Assembly (NCBI RefSeq): GCF_001648555.1 | Contig: NZ_LQXM01000029.1 | Location: forward strand, 682,001-746,000 | DNA from: Rossellomorea aquimaris TF-12 | GTDB lineage: Bacteria; Bacillota; Bacilli; Bacillales; Bacillaceae_B | Direction: 5' to 3' | DNA length: 64,000 nt | In this document: positions 56,786 to 64,000 of the stretch, in pieces | How positions within the stretch are numbered: the first letter of the stretch is position 1 | How the letters are laid out: the number at the start of each line of letters is the position of its first letter | Notes under the pieces: model-generated | Seen by the model: the letters and a program-made list of their open reading frames with translations, nothing else | Told to the model about the DNA's origin: nothing | The model's database searches: none | Made by a program: the position numbers and the translations under genes

Positions 56786-56832
56786 AAGGAAAAAGCCATG
56801 AAACGCTTAATATTTAAGCATCTTTCATGGCT
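56786..56832 (-). terminator. Terminator overlapping the 3' end of the next gene
   Basis: Nested stem AAGCCATGAAA / TTTCATGGCTT with inner GCTTAA / TTAAGC; the left arm is the last six codons and stop of the gene at 56814-57269. T-rich tail on the minus strand. Confidence 0.85.
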
Positions 56833-57269
56833 TCTATTACTTGTCGATCTAAACGATCAGCTGCATTTTTATCGTAAGTCTTTTCATAAGTCGGTTCGGT
56901 AGAAATTTTTGATCCATAAAACATGACGTCTCTGACCTCATCAATGTCAAGCTTAAAAAGCGTTAGCTTTAATGGCACCCCATCAAGTTTCGATTGATGG
57001 ATCACTGCTTTTCCGCCAATAGAATAGGTAGATTCATTGGCAATTAAATTAATGACTACAAGAGAGTTTTTCTTAATATTCTCAACAATTCTAGATCGTT
57101 GATCCACAGCAAAAAAAACAGTCTGCTCATCTTTAGCGAACACCCAGGAAATGGCGCTTACATTTGGACCGCTACTTTCATGATCAACGGTCGACAAAGT
57201 CACAAATTTTTCCGTTTGTAGTTGTTCAAATAATGCAGGAATTAAGCTACGTTCTACTTGATTAGCCAT
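56814..57269 (-). CDS. Pyridoxamine 5'-phosphate oxidase-like protein
   Basis: 151 residues from the ATG at 57267-57269 (AAGGGGGA site); an in-frame extension to 57335 has none. Split-barrel flavin-binding fold: FVTLSTVDHESSGPNVSAISWVF at about 21-43, QRSRIVENIKKN and VVINLIANESTYSIGG. Probably binds FMN, F420-like cofactor or heme; no substrate recognisable. Not part of the B. subtilis yla order. Confidence 0.8.
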   Translation of the reverse strand: MANQVERSLIPALFEQLQTEKFVTLSTVDHESSGPNVSAISWVFAKDEQTVFFAVDQRSRIVENIKKNSLVVINLIANESTYSIGGKAVIHQSKLDGVPLKLTLFKLDIDEVRDVMFYGSKISTEPTYEKTYDKNAADRLDRQVIEAMKDA

Positions 57270-57462
57270 ACAATCCCCCTTTATATAGCTTAATGGAATA
57301 TTTTCAAGTGTTAGCCTATTGTTAGCATGTTTCAATTTGATTATACTATATCAAATTGTCATAATAAATACACACAACAAAGTTATTTAAAGCGTTTGTT
57401 CTTACTACATGATATACTAATGACACTAGACTTATGAATAGATAAAGTTAGAGGTGTGAAAT

Positions 57463-57663
57463 ATGAGAGTTAAATGTGCGTTGTGTGAAGTAATTGATAA
57501 TATCGATGATTACTCATTACAAGCGAAGAGATTACGAAATAGACCGATTCACACATATATGTGTGATTCCTGCCATGACCGCATAAAAGAAAAAACAGAA
57601 GAGAGAGTATCCACAGGTAATTTTAAATTTTATAAATCTCCACAAGTGGAAGATGAATTTTAA
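57463..57663 (+). CDS. ylaI: YlaI, DUF2197 zinc-ribbon-like protein
   Basis: 66 residues with CALC near the N-terminus (residues 5-8) and CDSC at about 34-37, a likely zinc-binding pair of CxxC knuckles; RLRNRPIHTYMCDSCHDRI is the conserved block. AGAGGTG site. Function unknown. Its last 11 bases overlap the next gene. Confidence 0.9.
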   Translation: MRVKCALCEVIDNIDDYSLQAKRLRNRPIHTYMCDSCHDRIKEKTEERVSTGNFKFYKSPQVEDEF

Positions 57664-58105
57664 AAAGATTTCATTCGGAGTATTCGTTGGATTAATTTCA
57701 GGTTCCCTACTAGGAGTATTTTTAAAATTTATACAAAACATCACAAACATAAATGTATATGTCCTATTACTCAACGTAGATTTTCTTCCACTAATCGGGA
57801 AGGTAAGCTGGCCAGAATGGATTGAATTTTCATTTCATCTCTTGATTTCATGTATATTAGGAGTAACCTTCATATTCTTAATAAAAAAGACAAATTGTTC
57901 AATTAAAATGATTTGGTTATTATCCTTTGCATTGACCCTTCCAACAGTATTACTTTACTTTCCCCTTTCTTATTTAGCTCTAAAAGATGTACCAGAGCTA
58001 CTAAATTTCAATGCCATTTTTATATGGACGTTAGGACATTTACTTTACGCAATATCTTTACCAGCCATATATTTTCTAGGTAAAAAAAGGATGTCATCTC
58101 TTTAA
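57653..58105 (+). CDS. Four-helix membrane protein, unknown
   Basis: 150 residues, four predicted membrane segments (about 5-25, 60-80, 90-110, 118-142). It starts inside the ylaI 3' end, 11-base overlap in another frame, with a weak AAGTGGAAG site, so translation is probably coupled. No family recognised. The stop codon lies in the loop of the following terminator. Absent between ylaI and ylaH in B. subtilis. Confidence 0.72.
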   Translation: MNFKKISFGVFVGLISGSLLGVFLKFIQNITNINVYVLLLNVDFLPLIGKVSWPEWIEFSFHLLISCILGVTFIFLIKKTNCSIKMIWLLSFALTLPTVLLYFPLSYLALKDVPELLNFNAIFIWTLGHLLYAISLPAIYFLGKKRMSSL

Positions 58106-58125
58106 CCGAGATGACATCCTTTTTA
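58084..58125. terminator. Bidirectional terminator between membrane gene and ylaH
   Basis: AAAAAGGATGTCATCTC stem, 7-base loop, complement and T5; the last codons of the plus-strand gene form the left arm. Confidence 0.92.
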
Positions 58126-58133
58126 ATGATCTT

Positions 58134-58442
58134 TTATACATTACCTTTTTTCTTTTCGTTTGTTAAACGAATCTTGTATATGACTAAAATAAGAGCAGCT
58201 ACCACTAATCCCTCAGCAACAGGTAAAAAGATGCCTAAGAATGTTAAAACCGTACATCCTACTAGCAGGAAGATATAGATTAGGATCGACTTCATTAACG
58301 GTAGCTTCTTTGCAAAACCGAGTTTGTACACTAAAATACATAGTCCTACAATGGTCAAATACAGCAACCACATACCCATTTCCGCGTTTTCGTCTACACG
58401 GTAAAGGGATGCGAAAAAGGACAAACGCTCTGTTACATCCAT
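58134..58442 (-). CDS. ylaH: YlaH-like membrane protein
   Basis: 102 residues, three membrane segments (about 24-42, 48-68, 70-90). B. subtilis YlaH homologue by length and position, 23 bases downstream of typA and probably co-transcribed with it. Function unknown. Confidence 0.88.
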   Translation of the reverse strand: MDVTERLSFFASLYRVDENAEMGMWLLYLTIVGLCILVYKLGFAKKLPLMKSILIYIFLLVGCTVLTFLGIFLPVAEGLVVAALILVIYKIRLTNEKKKGNV

Positions 58443-58465
58443 TTCCTACTCTCCCTTCAATCCGT

Positions 58466-60304
58466 TTATTGAGTAACCTTGTTCTTCTTTTCTGCTCTTT
58501 CTCGCTCATTCTTATCCAGAATTTTTTTACGAAGACGAATTGATTCTGGAGTTACTTCACAATACTCGTCATCATTTAAATATTCAAGAGATTCTTCTAA
58601 TGTCATGATTCTTGCCTTTTTAATGGTTACGGTTTGATCTTTGTTGGCAGAACGGACATTCGTCGCTTGTTTCAGCTTCGTGATATTAACGGTAATATCA
58701 TTTTCTCTTGTATGTTCTCCAACAATCATTCCACCATAGATTTCTGTACCGGATTCAACGAAGATAATGCCGCGATCTTCCACTTGCATGATTCCGTATT
58801 GAGATGCTTTCCCAGTTTCCATTGATACAAGAACACCTTGACGACGTCCACCAACGCGACCTTTTTGAAGTGGCTGATAGCTATCGAATGTGTGATTGAT
58901 GATACCATAACCGCGAGTAAGGGTCATGAATTCAGTTGAATAACCGATTAATCCACGTGCAGGTACCATGAACATTAGACGAACCTGACCATTACCGTTG
59001 TTCACCATATCTAGCATTTCACCTTTACGTTGACCAAGTGATTCAATGACTCCACCCATATATTCTTCAGGGATGTCAATTTGAACACGCTCAACAGGCT
59101 CACTTTTCACGCCATCAATCTCTCTAATGATAACCTGTGGTTTAGATACTTGTAATTCGTAACCTTCACGACGCATGTTTTCAATCAGGATTGATAGGTG
59201 AAGCTCTCCTCTTCCTGAAACCGTCCATGCATCTGGTGAATCGGTTGGTTCAACACGTAAGCTGACATCTGTTTGAAGCTGAGCTAGTAAGCGCTCTTCG
59301 ATTTTTCTTGAAGTAACGAATTTACCTTCTCTACCTGCAAATGGACTGTTGTTTACAAGGAACGTCATTTGAAGTGTAGGCTCATCAATGCGAAGAACCG
59401 GAAGTTGATCTTGATGTTCAACTGGGCAAACCGTTTCACCGACGTTAATATCTTCCATTCCAGAAACAGCGATTAAATCGCCAGCCTTTGCTTCTTGAAT
59501 TTCTTCACGCTTTAATCCGAAGAAACCAAAAATTTTCGTTACACGGAATTGTTTAACTGTTCCGTCAAGCTTCATTAACACTACCTGTTGACCAACCTTC
59601 ATTGTCCCTCTGAATACACGGCCGATACCAATACGACCGACATAGTCATTGTAATCAAGCAGCGCAACCTGAAATTGCAGTGGATCTTCAGAGTTATCTA
59701 CTGGAGCAGGGATATGCTCAATGATTGAATCGTATAAACACTGCATGTTTTCATCTTGTTTTTCAGGGTCTGGATCTGTACTTGCTGTTCCATTGATGGC
59801 TGAAGCATAGACAACCGGGAATTCAAGCTGTTCATCATTTGCGTCCAGTTCAATGAATAATTCTAATACTTCATCGATTACTTCTTCAGGACGTGCTGAA
59901 GGCTTGTCAATTTTATTGACAACAACAATTGGTGTAAGATTTTGTTCTAGTGCTTTCTTAAGAACGAAACGGGTTTGAGGCATACAACCTTCATACGCGT
60001 CTACTACTAGTAGTACACCGTCTACCATTTTCATGATACGTTCTACTTCTCCACCAAAGTCAGCGTGTCCTGGAGTATCAAGAATGTTGATACGTGAGTC
60101 TTTATATTGAATCGCCGTATTTTTCGCTAGGATTGTAATACCGCGTTCTCTTTCTAAATCATTTGAATCCATCGCACGTTCTGAAACTGTTTCATTTTCG
60201 CGGAAGATTCCTGATTGCTTTAAAAGCTCGTCTACTAAAGTCGTTTTTCCATGGTCAACGTGAGCAATAATAGCAATATTTCTAAGGTCATTTCTTAAGT
60301 TCAT
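58466..60304 (-). CDS. typA: Translational GTPase TypA/BipA
   Basis: Ribosome-associated GTPase linked to ribosome assembly and stress growth. 612 residues. G1 [10 protein letters not shown] (about 14-23), G3 [15 protein letters not shown]4 [10 protein letters not shown], domain II, EF-G-like domains III and V, and the TypA-specific C-terminal domain with [18 protein letters not shown] (about 490-507). Good GGAG site. Confidence 0.97.
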   Translation of the reverse strand: MNLRNDLRNIAIIAHVDHGKTTLVDELLKQSGIFRENETVSERAMDSNDLERERGITILAKNTAIQYKDSRINILDTPGHADFGGEVERIMKMVDGVLLVVDAYEGCMPQTRFVLKKALEQNLTPIVVVNKIDKPSARPEEVIDEVLELFIELDANDEQLEFPVVYASAINGTASTDPDPEKQDENMQCLYDSIIEHIPAPVDNSEDPLQFQVALLDYNDYVGRIGIGRVFRGTMKVGQQVVLMKLDGTVKQFRVTKIFGFFGLKREEIQEAKAGDLIAVSGMEDINVGETVCPVEHQDQLPVLRIDEPTLQMTFLVNNSPFAGREGKFVTSRKIEERLLAQLQTDVSLRVEPTDSPDAWTVSGRGELHLSILIENMRREGYELQVSKPQVIIREIDGVKSEPVERVQIDIPEEYMGGVIESLGQRKGEMLDMVNNGNGQVRLMFMVPARGLIGYSTEFMTLTRGYGIINHTFDSYQPLQKGRVGGRRQGVLVSMETGKASQYGIMQVEDRGIIFVESGTEIYGGMIVGEHTRENDITVNITKLKQATNVRSANKDQTVTIKKARIMTLEESLEYLNDDEYCEVTPESIRLRKKILDKNERERAEKKNKVTQ

Positions 60305-60643
60305 ATTTCCACTCCTGAATATTGGATTTCTTTCCTAATAGGTTAAAGATATGTTCGATTTCTGTTCAACTAGACCATTATATCACAGCATGTAGAAAAG
60401 CCATAATAAATCTTTTTGGCTAGCGTAACTTCTCAGGCTTTTGTACCTGCCATGCCCCTTCTCTTTGCACAATATCTGTGTAACCGGTAAAATTCAATAA
60501 AAAAATACATACTTTCATGTTATTATAACCATTGAAGCCAATTTAGTTTAATGATTAATAATGGAAACGGTTATGGGTTAAAATCTACTACCGCATTAAA
60601 GAATGAAAAAGGTCGTTTAAGAATAATAGATGGGGGTTAGAGA
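60305..60643. other. Intergenic region between divergent typA and ylaF
   Basis: 339 bp; holds the typA promoter candidate at its left. I see no gene or repeat in the rest. Confidence 0.65.
60377..60385 (-). promoter_or_regulatory. Extended -10 promoter candidate for typA
   Basis: TGATATAAT on the minus strand, a perfect extended -10 box, about 73 bases before the typA start; the -35 position is poor, as is common for extended -10 promoters. Confidence 0.55.
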
Positions 60644-60829
60644 ATGGGAAACATAAAATGGATTTTTGTTTTATTTTCAATATTAGCAGCAGCTTCACTT
60701 ATGGGAATCGCAATATCCATCAGTGAGGGTAGCTTACTTATCGCTGTCTTCAGTTTGATTTGCCTGTTTATAACAATGGGATATGGCTTTAAAACAAAGA
60801 AAAAATACCGGGAAGAAGGTAAGCTCTAA
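60644..60829 (+). CDS. ylaF: YlaF small membrane protein (DUF5325)
   Basis: 61 residues, two membrane segments (about 5-25 and 30-50) and a lysine-rich end. GATGGGGG site. B. subtilis ylaF lies in the same place, divergent from typA. Function unknown. Confidence 0.85.
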   Translation: MGNIKWIFVLFSILAAASLMGIAISISEGSLLIAVFSLICLFITMGYGFKTKKKYREEGKL

Positions 60830-60851
60830 TTGAGTGGTTTGTACAGAAACT

Positions 60852-60890
60852 AAAAGGCATGGAAAAGGAATGTCCCCTTCCATGCCTTTT
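60852..60890. terminator. Bidirectional terminator between ylaF and suhB
   Basis: AAAAGGCATGGAA stem extended by a short inner stem, and complement with T4-5. Confidence 0.9.
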
Positions 60891-60895
60891 CTTAT

Positions 60896-61693
60896 CTATT
60901 TTTTAACCTTTAAGTACTTTGTTAAAATCGTTTCATGCAGACCAGGTTTCCCGACAAATACTGAACTCTTGTTCAATGGGTTTAATGTCTCTCCTTTTAA
61001 ATCAGAAACAACGCCACCCACTTCTTCGATTAAAATTTTACCTGCCGCAAAATCCCAGGGAGCTAATCTCATCGTTAAATAAGAATCTAGCCTTCCCGCT
61101 GCAACATAAGCCATCTCCATGGCAGCTGATCCATAAGAACGGGTTCCTCTTACATCCCTAACTAAAGGGGCAAGAATTGTATGATCAATACGATTGTTTT
61201 CTGTAACCCACAAAGCATTAAGTGCGATTACAGCATCTGCAATGGAGACACTTTTAAGAGTGGGGAGCTTCGTATCATTCATGTATGCTCCTTTGCCCTT
61301 ACTTGCGAAATAAAGCTCATCATGAACGACGTCATATATGTAACCTAATTGACCAACACTTCCATCATATATCCCAATCGAAATAGCAAAATTTCGTTGT
61401 TGATGCACAAAATTCATTGTTCCATCTATGGGATCGATAATCCATGTGATACCAGATAATTCGTTCAACTCATCCCCATACCCTTCTTCACCAAGTATTT
61501 GATGATCTGGGTAGGTTTGACGAATGTTTTCAGTAAAATAATGCTCTGTTGCCTCATCCATATCTGTTACTAAATCGTTACGATTTGATTTGGTTTTGAT
61601 ATTTAGTTCCGTTTGAAATGAGTGGCGAATTCTTTCTCCAGCTTCTTTTATCCATGATCTCACGTTTTGATCTAATTCAGTCCAGTTTGTCAT
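60896..61693 (-). CDS. yktC: Inositol monophosphatase family protein (YktC)
   Basis: Mg2+-dependent phosphatase of the SuhB/IMPase fold, 265 residues. Metal site motifs GEEGYGDE (about 70), WIIDPIDGTMNF (about 83-94) and the C-terminal PWDFAAGKILIEEVGG. Likely acts on inositol phosphate or related sugar phosphates; the substrate is not certain. GGAGG site. Confidence 0.93.
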   Translation of the reverse strand: MTNWTELDQNVRSWIKEAGERIRHSFQTELNIKTKSNRNDLVTDMDEATEHYFTENIRQTYPDHQILGEEGYGDELNELSGITWIIDPIDGTMNFVHQQRNFAISIGIYDGSVGQLGYIYDVVHDELYFASKGKGAYMNDTKLPTLKSVSIADAVIALNALWVTENNRIDHTILAPLVRDVRGTRSYGSAAMEMAYVAAGRLDSYLTMRLAPWDFAAGKILIEEVGGVVSDLKGETLNPLNKSSVFVGKPGLHETILTKYLKVKK

Positions 61694-62015
61694 CGTTTAG
61701 ACCTCCAATATACTATATGAAAAACAAGTACTTTATTTCTAATATGTTCCTTTTCATAGTCCCTACTCACTTATTTATATGTAAATAAGATATGAAAGAG
61801 CTTTTCTATAAGTAAATAGCTTAATGGAAATATGAGGCTGTTTCAAGGAAAACACCCTAGAGAACTATCTATTTATTCGTTCCCAATTTGTAAACTTGGT
61901 GAAGTTAGAGCTCAACAAAAAAGCGAACTCTTCACATAATTAGAAGTTCGCCTTCAATCCTTTGTATTCATTTTATTGATCATAATACTTTATACCCCTT
62001 ATTAGGATTAAAGCT
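61694..62015. other. Intergenic region between yktC and ykzI
   Basis: 322 bp, AT-rich; contains the terminator of ykzI (61917-61953) and must hold the yktC promoter. No gene seen. Confidence 0.6.
61917..61953 (-). terminator. Terminator downstream of ykzI
   Basis: GCGAACT--CT / AG-AGTTCGC stem followed by TTTTTTG on the minus strand, 63 bases after the ykzI stop. Confidence 0.65.
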
Positions 62016-62216
62016 TTATAAGGCTTTCATTCTTATTAGCTCTTCACGAATACTCACTAACTTTTGTTTAGACTTCGTTTGTGTCTCTTTGTTTTTTGTT
62101 TGAATTGCCTCAAATAATACTGCAAGCTCATAATCTAATTCAAGTCTCAATACATTTAATCGTTGCTGCTGTACATCACGTTTTTTAGAAGTGTTCATTA
62201 CTTGTTTCAAGTTCAT
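62016..62216 (-). CDS. ykzI: YkzI small protein
   Basis: 66 residues from the ATG at 62214-62216 with AAGGGG; upstream in-frame sequence to 62306 lacks a site. Entirely helical, charged, likely a helical hairpin (QQQRLNVLRLELDYELAVLFEAI). B. subtilis ykzI is next to yktB and yktC. Function unknown. Confidence 0.82.
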   Translation of the reverse strand: MNLKQVMNTSKKRDVQQQRLNVLRLELDYELAVLFEAIQTKNKETQTKSKQKLVSIREELIRMKAL

Positions 62217-62380
62217 ACACCCCTTCCGTTTTATCTGATTGTTCTGATAATAATTACTACATGTTATGAAATTTCTCCTCATCTTGTAACTAAAATGTGC
62301 AAACACCCAACTTAAAACGTTTAATATACAAGCTTCCTCTTTCTTGTGATAAGATATGGTTGTTAAAAGGAGGATACTAA

Positions 62381-63001
62381 ATGAATTTTAAAGGCTTTAC
62401 ACAAGATGATTTCGATGTTTTTGCCATTGACGGTTTGGATAATAGAATGAAAGCGATTCAAGAAAACATTCAGCCAAAATTAGAATTTCTGGGAGAGCAC
62501 TTTGCACCAACTTTGAGTACATTAACTGGTGAAGAAATGTTTTATCATGTAGCAAAACATGCACGTCGATCAGTAAATCCACCTAATGATACTTGGGTTG
62601 CTTTCGCTAATAACAAACGTGGTTATAAAAAACATCCACATTTTCAAATAGGATTGTGGAAAACCCATGTGTTTATATGGTTTGCAATGATTTACGAAGC
62701 TCCAAACAAAGCTGACTTCGGTAAAAAAGCTGAAAAAAATGCAGATGACATCCGATCATTCATTCCAAGCCATTATGTTTGGTCAGGCGATCATACTAAA
62801 CCTGATGCTACACCTTTTTCTTCTATGACTCGGGATGATTTCATTTCCCTTACTCAAAGAGTTCAAAATGTAAAAAAGGCTGAACTATTATGTGGCGTTC
62901 ATTTAGATCGTGATACAATTGTAAAAATGAATGGCGATGAGCTTGTCCACAATATTAATAGCGCCTTTGAAACACTTTTACCCCTTTATAAAATGAACTA
63001 A
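62381..63001 (+). CDS. yktB: YktB, UPF0637/DUF1054 protein
   Basis: 206 residues. MNFKGFTQDDFDVFAIDGLDNRM start, then HVAKHARRSVNPPNDTWVAFA and FQIGLWKTHVFIWFAMIYEAP, typical of DUF1054. Cytosolic, structure known for relatives but function not. GGAGG site. Confidence 0.93.
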   Translation: MNFKGFTQDDFDVFAIDGLDNRMKAIQENIQPKLEFLGEHFAPTLSTLTGEEMFYHVAKHARRSVNPPNDTWVAFANNKRGYKKHPHFQIGLWKTHVFIWFAMIYEAPNKADFGKKAEKNADDIRSFIPSHYVWSGDHTKPDATPFSSMTRDDFISLTQRVQNVKKAELLCGVHLDRDTIVKMNGDELVHNINSAFETLLPLYKMN

Positions 63002-63025
63002 ACCAATAGAAAAAGTGTTTAACAG

Positions 63026-63060
63026 AAAAAGAAGACTACCTTGTCGGTAGTCTTCTTTTT
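63026..63060. terminator. Bidirectional terminator between yktB and yktA
   Basis: AAAAAGAAGACTACC stem, 5-base loop and perfect complement with T5. Confidence 0.93.
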
Positions 63061-63331
63061 AATTCATAGAAATTGATTCGTTCTCTTGGGATTCTTTCAT
63101 TTTCTTCACTACTCGGTAAGATGAATAGCCACTAGATTCTTCAAATTCATTGCAAATTTTCTTCTCTTCTGATTTACTCGGTACAATTTCTTTGAACCTT
63201 TTATATCTACTCATAAGCTCTTCTTTTTTTACACTTTTTTCATAAGCCTTTTCCACAGCCTCAAAAAAAGAAATGACATCGATTACTTCTTCTGTAGACC
63301 AGTCAATCGAGAAAGGGTATTGATATTCCAT
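63059..63331 (-). CDS. yktA: YktA, UPF0223 protein
   Basis: 90 residues from the ATG at 63329-63331 ([19 protein letters not shown]), the start that matches B. subtilis YktA; a TTG at 63340 lies nearer to the AAGGAG site and may be the real one. Helical UPF0223 fold. Function unknown. Confidence 0.9.
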   Translation of the reverse strand: MEYQYPFSIDWSTEEVIDVISFFEAVEKAYEKSVKKEELMSRYKRFKEIVPSKSEEKKICNEFEESSGYSSYRVVKKMKESQENESISMN

Positions 63332-63358
63332 TTTTCTCAAACAACTCCTTGTTAGTCA

Positions 63359-64000
63359 TTATTTCTCGTTCCACTTTCTTCGAATTCCTTCTGCTTGAGC
63401 AATCATTCGTTGAATCAGTTCATGTACAGATGGACTATCTTTTATTAATCCCATGACTTGTCCTGCCCATGCGAATCCATTATTCATTTCACCGTTATAA
63501 ATAAAACGTTTATTTGCTTCACCGCTTATGTAATCTTTAATGCTCTCATATCCAGCGTTTAATGCTTCAGTCTCGATAATTTGATTAGTCCAAGTGTTTG
63601 AAATCGCTCTTGCAGGAGCTCCAAGTGAACGTTTAATGACTACTGTACCATTCTCATCTCCTTCAATCAAGGCGCGCTTATAAACATCCGAAGCATGAAT
63701 GCATTCCTTTGTAGCAATGAACCTAGTCCCCATTTCTACTCCTTCTGCTCCAAAGCTTAAAGCTGCCATTAAGCCTCTCCCATCACCAACACCTCCAGAA
63801 GCAATTACAGGAATCGATACAGCATCCACAACCTGAGGAATTAATACAAAGGTTCCAATATCATCTTTCCCTAAGTGGCCGCCTCCTTCATGGCCAACCA
63901 CCATTACGGCATCAGCTCCAAGCTCCTCTGCTTTAATCGCTTGTCTCTTAGAAGCCACCAATACTAATTTCACAATATCCTTTCCTTGTAACTGATGGAA
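63359..64000 (-). CDS. Nitronate monooxygenase-family flavoprotein (truncated by window edge)
   Basis: Partial: 213 codons of the C-terminal part; the frame stays open through position 64000, so the N-terminus is outside the window. FMN-binding TIM barrel: GADAVMVVGHEGGGHLG, IPVIASGGVGDGRGLMAALSFGAEGVEMGTRF with the phosphate-binding glycines (split over two strands), and a conserved C-terminal FAWAGQVMGLI. Could act on propionate-3-nitronate or be an enoyl-ACP reductase II (FabK) relative; the catalytic His region SGGHxG favours the broad NMO family. Full-length proteins are about 320 residues. Confidence 0.88.
   Translation of the reverse strand, partial: FHQLQGKDIVKLVLVASKRQAIKAEELGADAVMVVGHEGGGHLGKDDIGTFVLIPQVVDAVSIPVIASGGVGDGRGLMAALSFGAEGVEMGTRFIATKECIHASDVYKRALIEGDENGTVVIKRSLGAPARAISNTWTNQIIETEALNAGYESIKDYISGEANKRFIYNGEMNNGFAWAGQVMGLIKDSPSVHELIQRMIAQAEGIRRKWNEK

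Overview
The window is a stretch of core chromosome from an AT-rich, endospore-forming member of the Bacillaceae. The evidence is gene order: read from right to left it matches, almost gene for gene, the Bacillus subtilis block yktABC - ylaF..N - ftsW - pycA - ctaA/ctaBCDEFG - ylbB..Q - bshC - mraZ - rsmH - ftsL - pbpB - spoVD - murE - mraY - murD - spoVE. Sporulation genes (spoVD, spoVE, ylbJ, ylbD, gerR, ylaJ) and a meso-diaminopimelate type MurE fit a spore-forming Bacillus relative. I see no phage, plasmid, CRISPR array, insertion sequence, rRNA or tRNA.

Layout. 1-11650 is the division and cell wall (dcw) cluster on the minus strand: mraZ with its own operator, rsmH, ftsL, pbpB, a terminator, then spoVD, murE, a small MurF-like protein, mraY, murD and a truncated spoVE. 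11757-18276 holds bshC, a DUF3397 membrane protein, panE and a three-gene acyl-CoA carboxylase operon (biotin carboxylase, a 71-residue biotin carrier, carboxyltransferase). 18496-36305 is the ylb region: ylbP, gerR, a crotonase-family gene, rpmF with ylbN under a consensus sigma-A promoter, tmcAL, ylbL, ylbK, ylbJ, coaD, rsmD with a structured RNA next to it, several lineage-specific small genes, ylbG, ricF, ylbE, ylbD, ylbC, ylbB and a yugN-like gene. 36573-38950 has a YtvI/AI-2E type permease and an Eis-like acetyltransferase. 39292-47403 is the caa3 cytochrome oxidase locus (ctaM, ctaG, ctaF, E, D, C, B, and divergent ctaA). 47507-52308 holds pycA and ftsW. 52491-64000 is the yla/ykt region, ending in a truncated nitronate monooxygenase-like gene.

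How the genes work together. Two SEDS glycosyltransferase and class B PBP pairs are present: FtsW with PBP2B for vegetative division, and SpoVE with SpoVD for spore cortex. They are separated by a terminator between pbpB and spoVD, and SpoVD keeps the cysteine pair of the StoA redox switch. CtaA and CtaB make heme A for the oxidase encoded by ctaCDEF, with CtaG and CtaM as assembly factors; the 620-bp ctaB-ctaA intergenic region carries a tandem 11-bp repeat resembling ResD sites. PycA feeds oxaloacetate to the TCA cycle.

Most interesting points: a stand-alone MurF N-terminal-like domain inside the mur operon; a crotonase gene with ethylmalonyl-CoA decarboxylase-like active-site residues near an acyl-CoA carboxylase operon; a structured RNA beside rsmD (ylbH) whose terminator points away from rsmD; a 10-bp periodic MraZ operator; and a dispersed, roughly 120-bp palindromic repeat with three full copies and one partial copy. 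Starts were revised to the codon with the best ribosome binding site and family agreement; many are TTG or GTG. All functions are read from sequence and memory of the families; no database search was possible.
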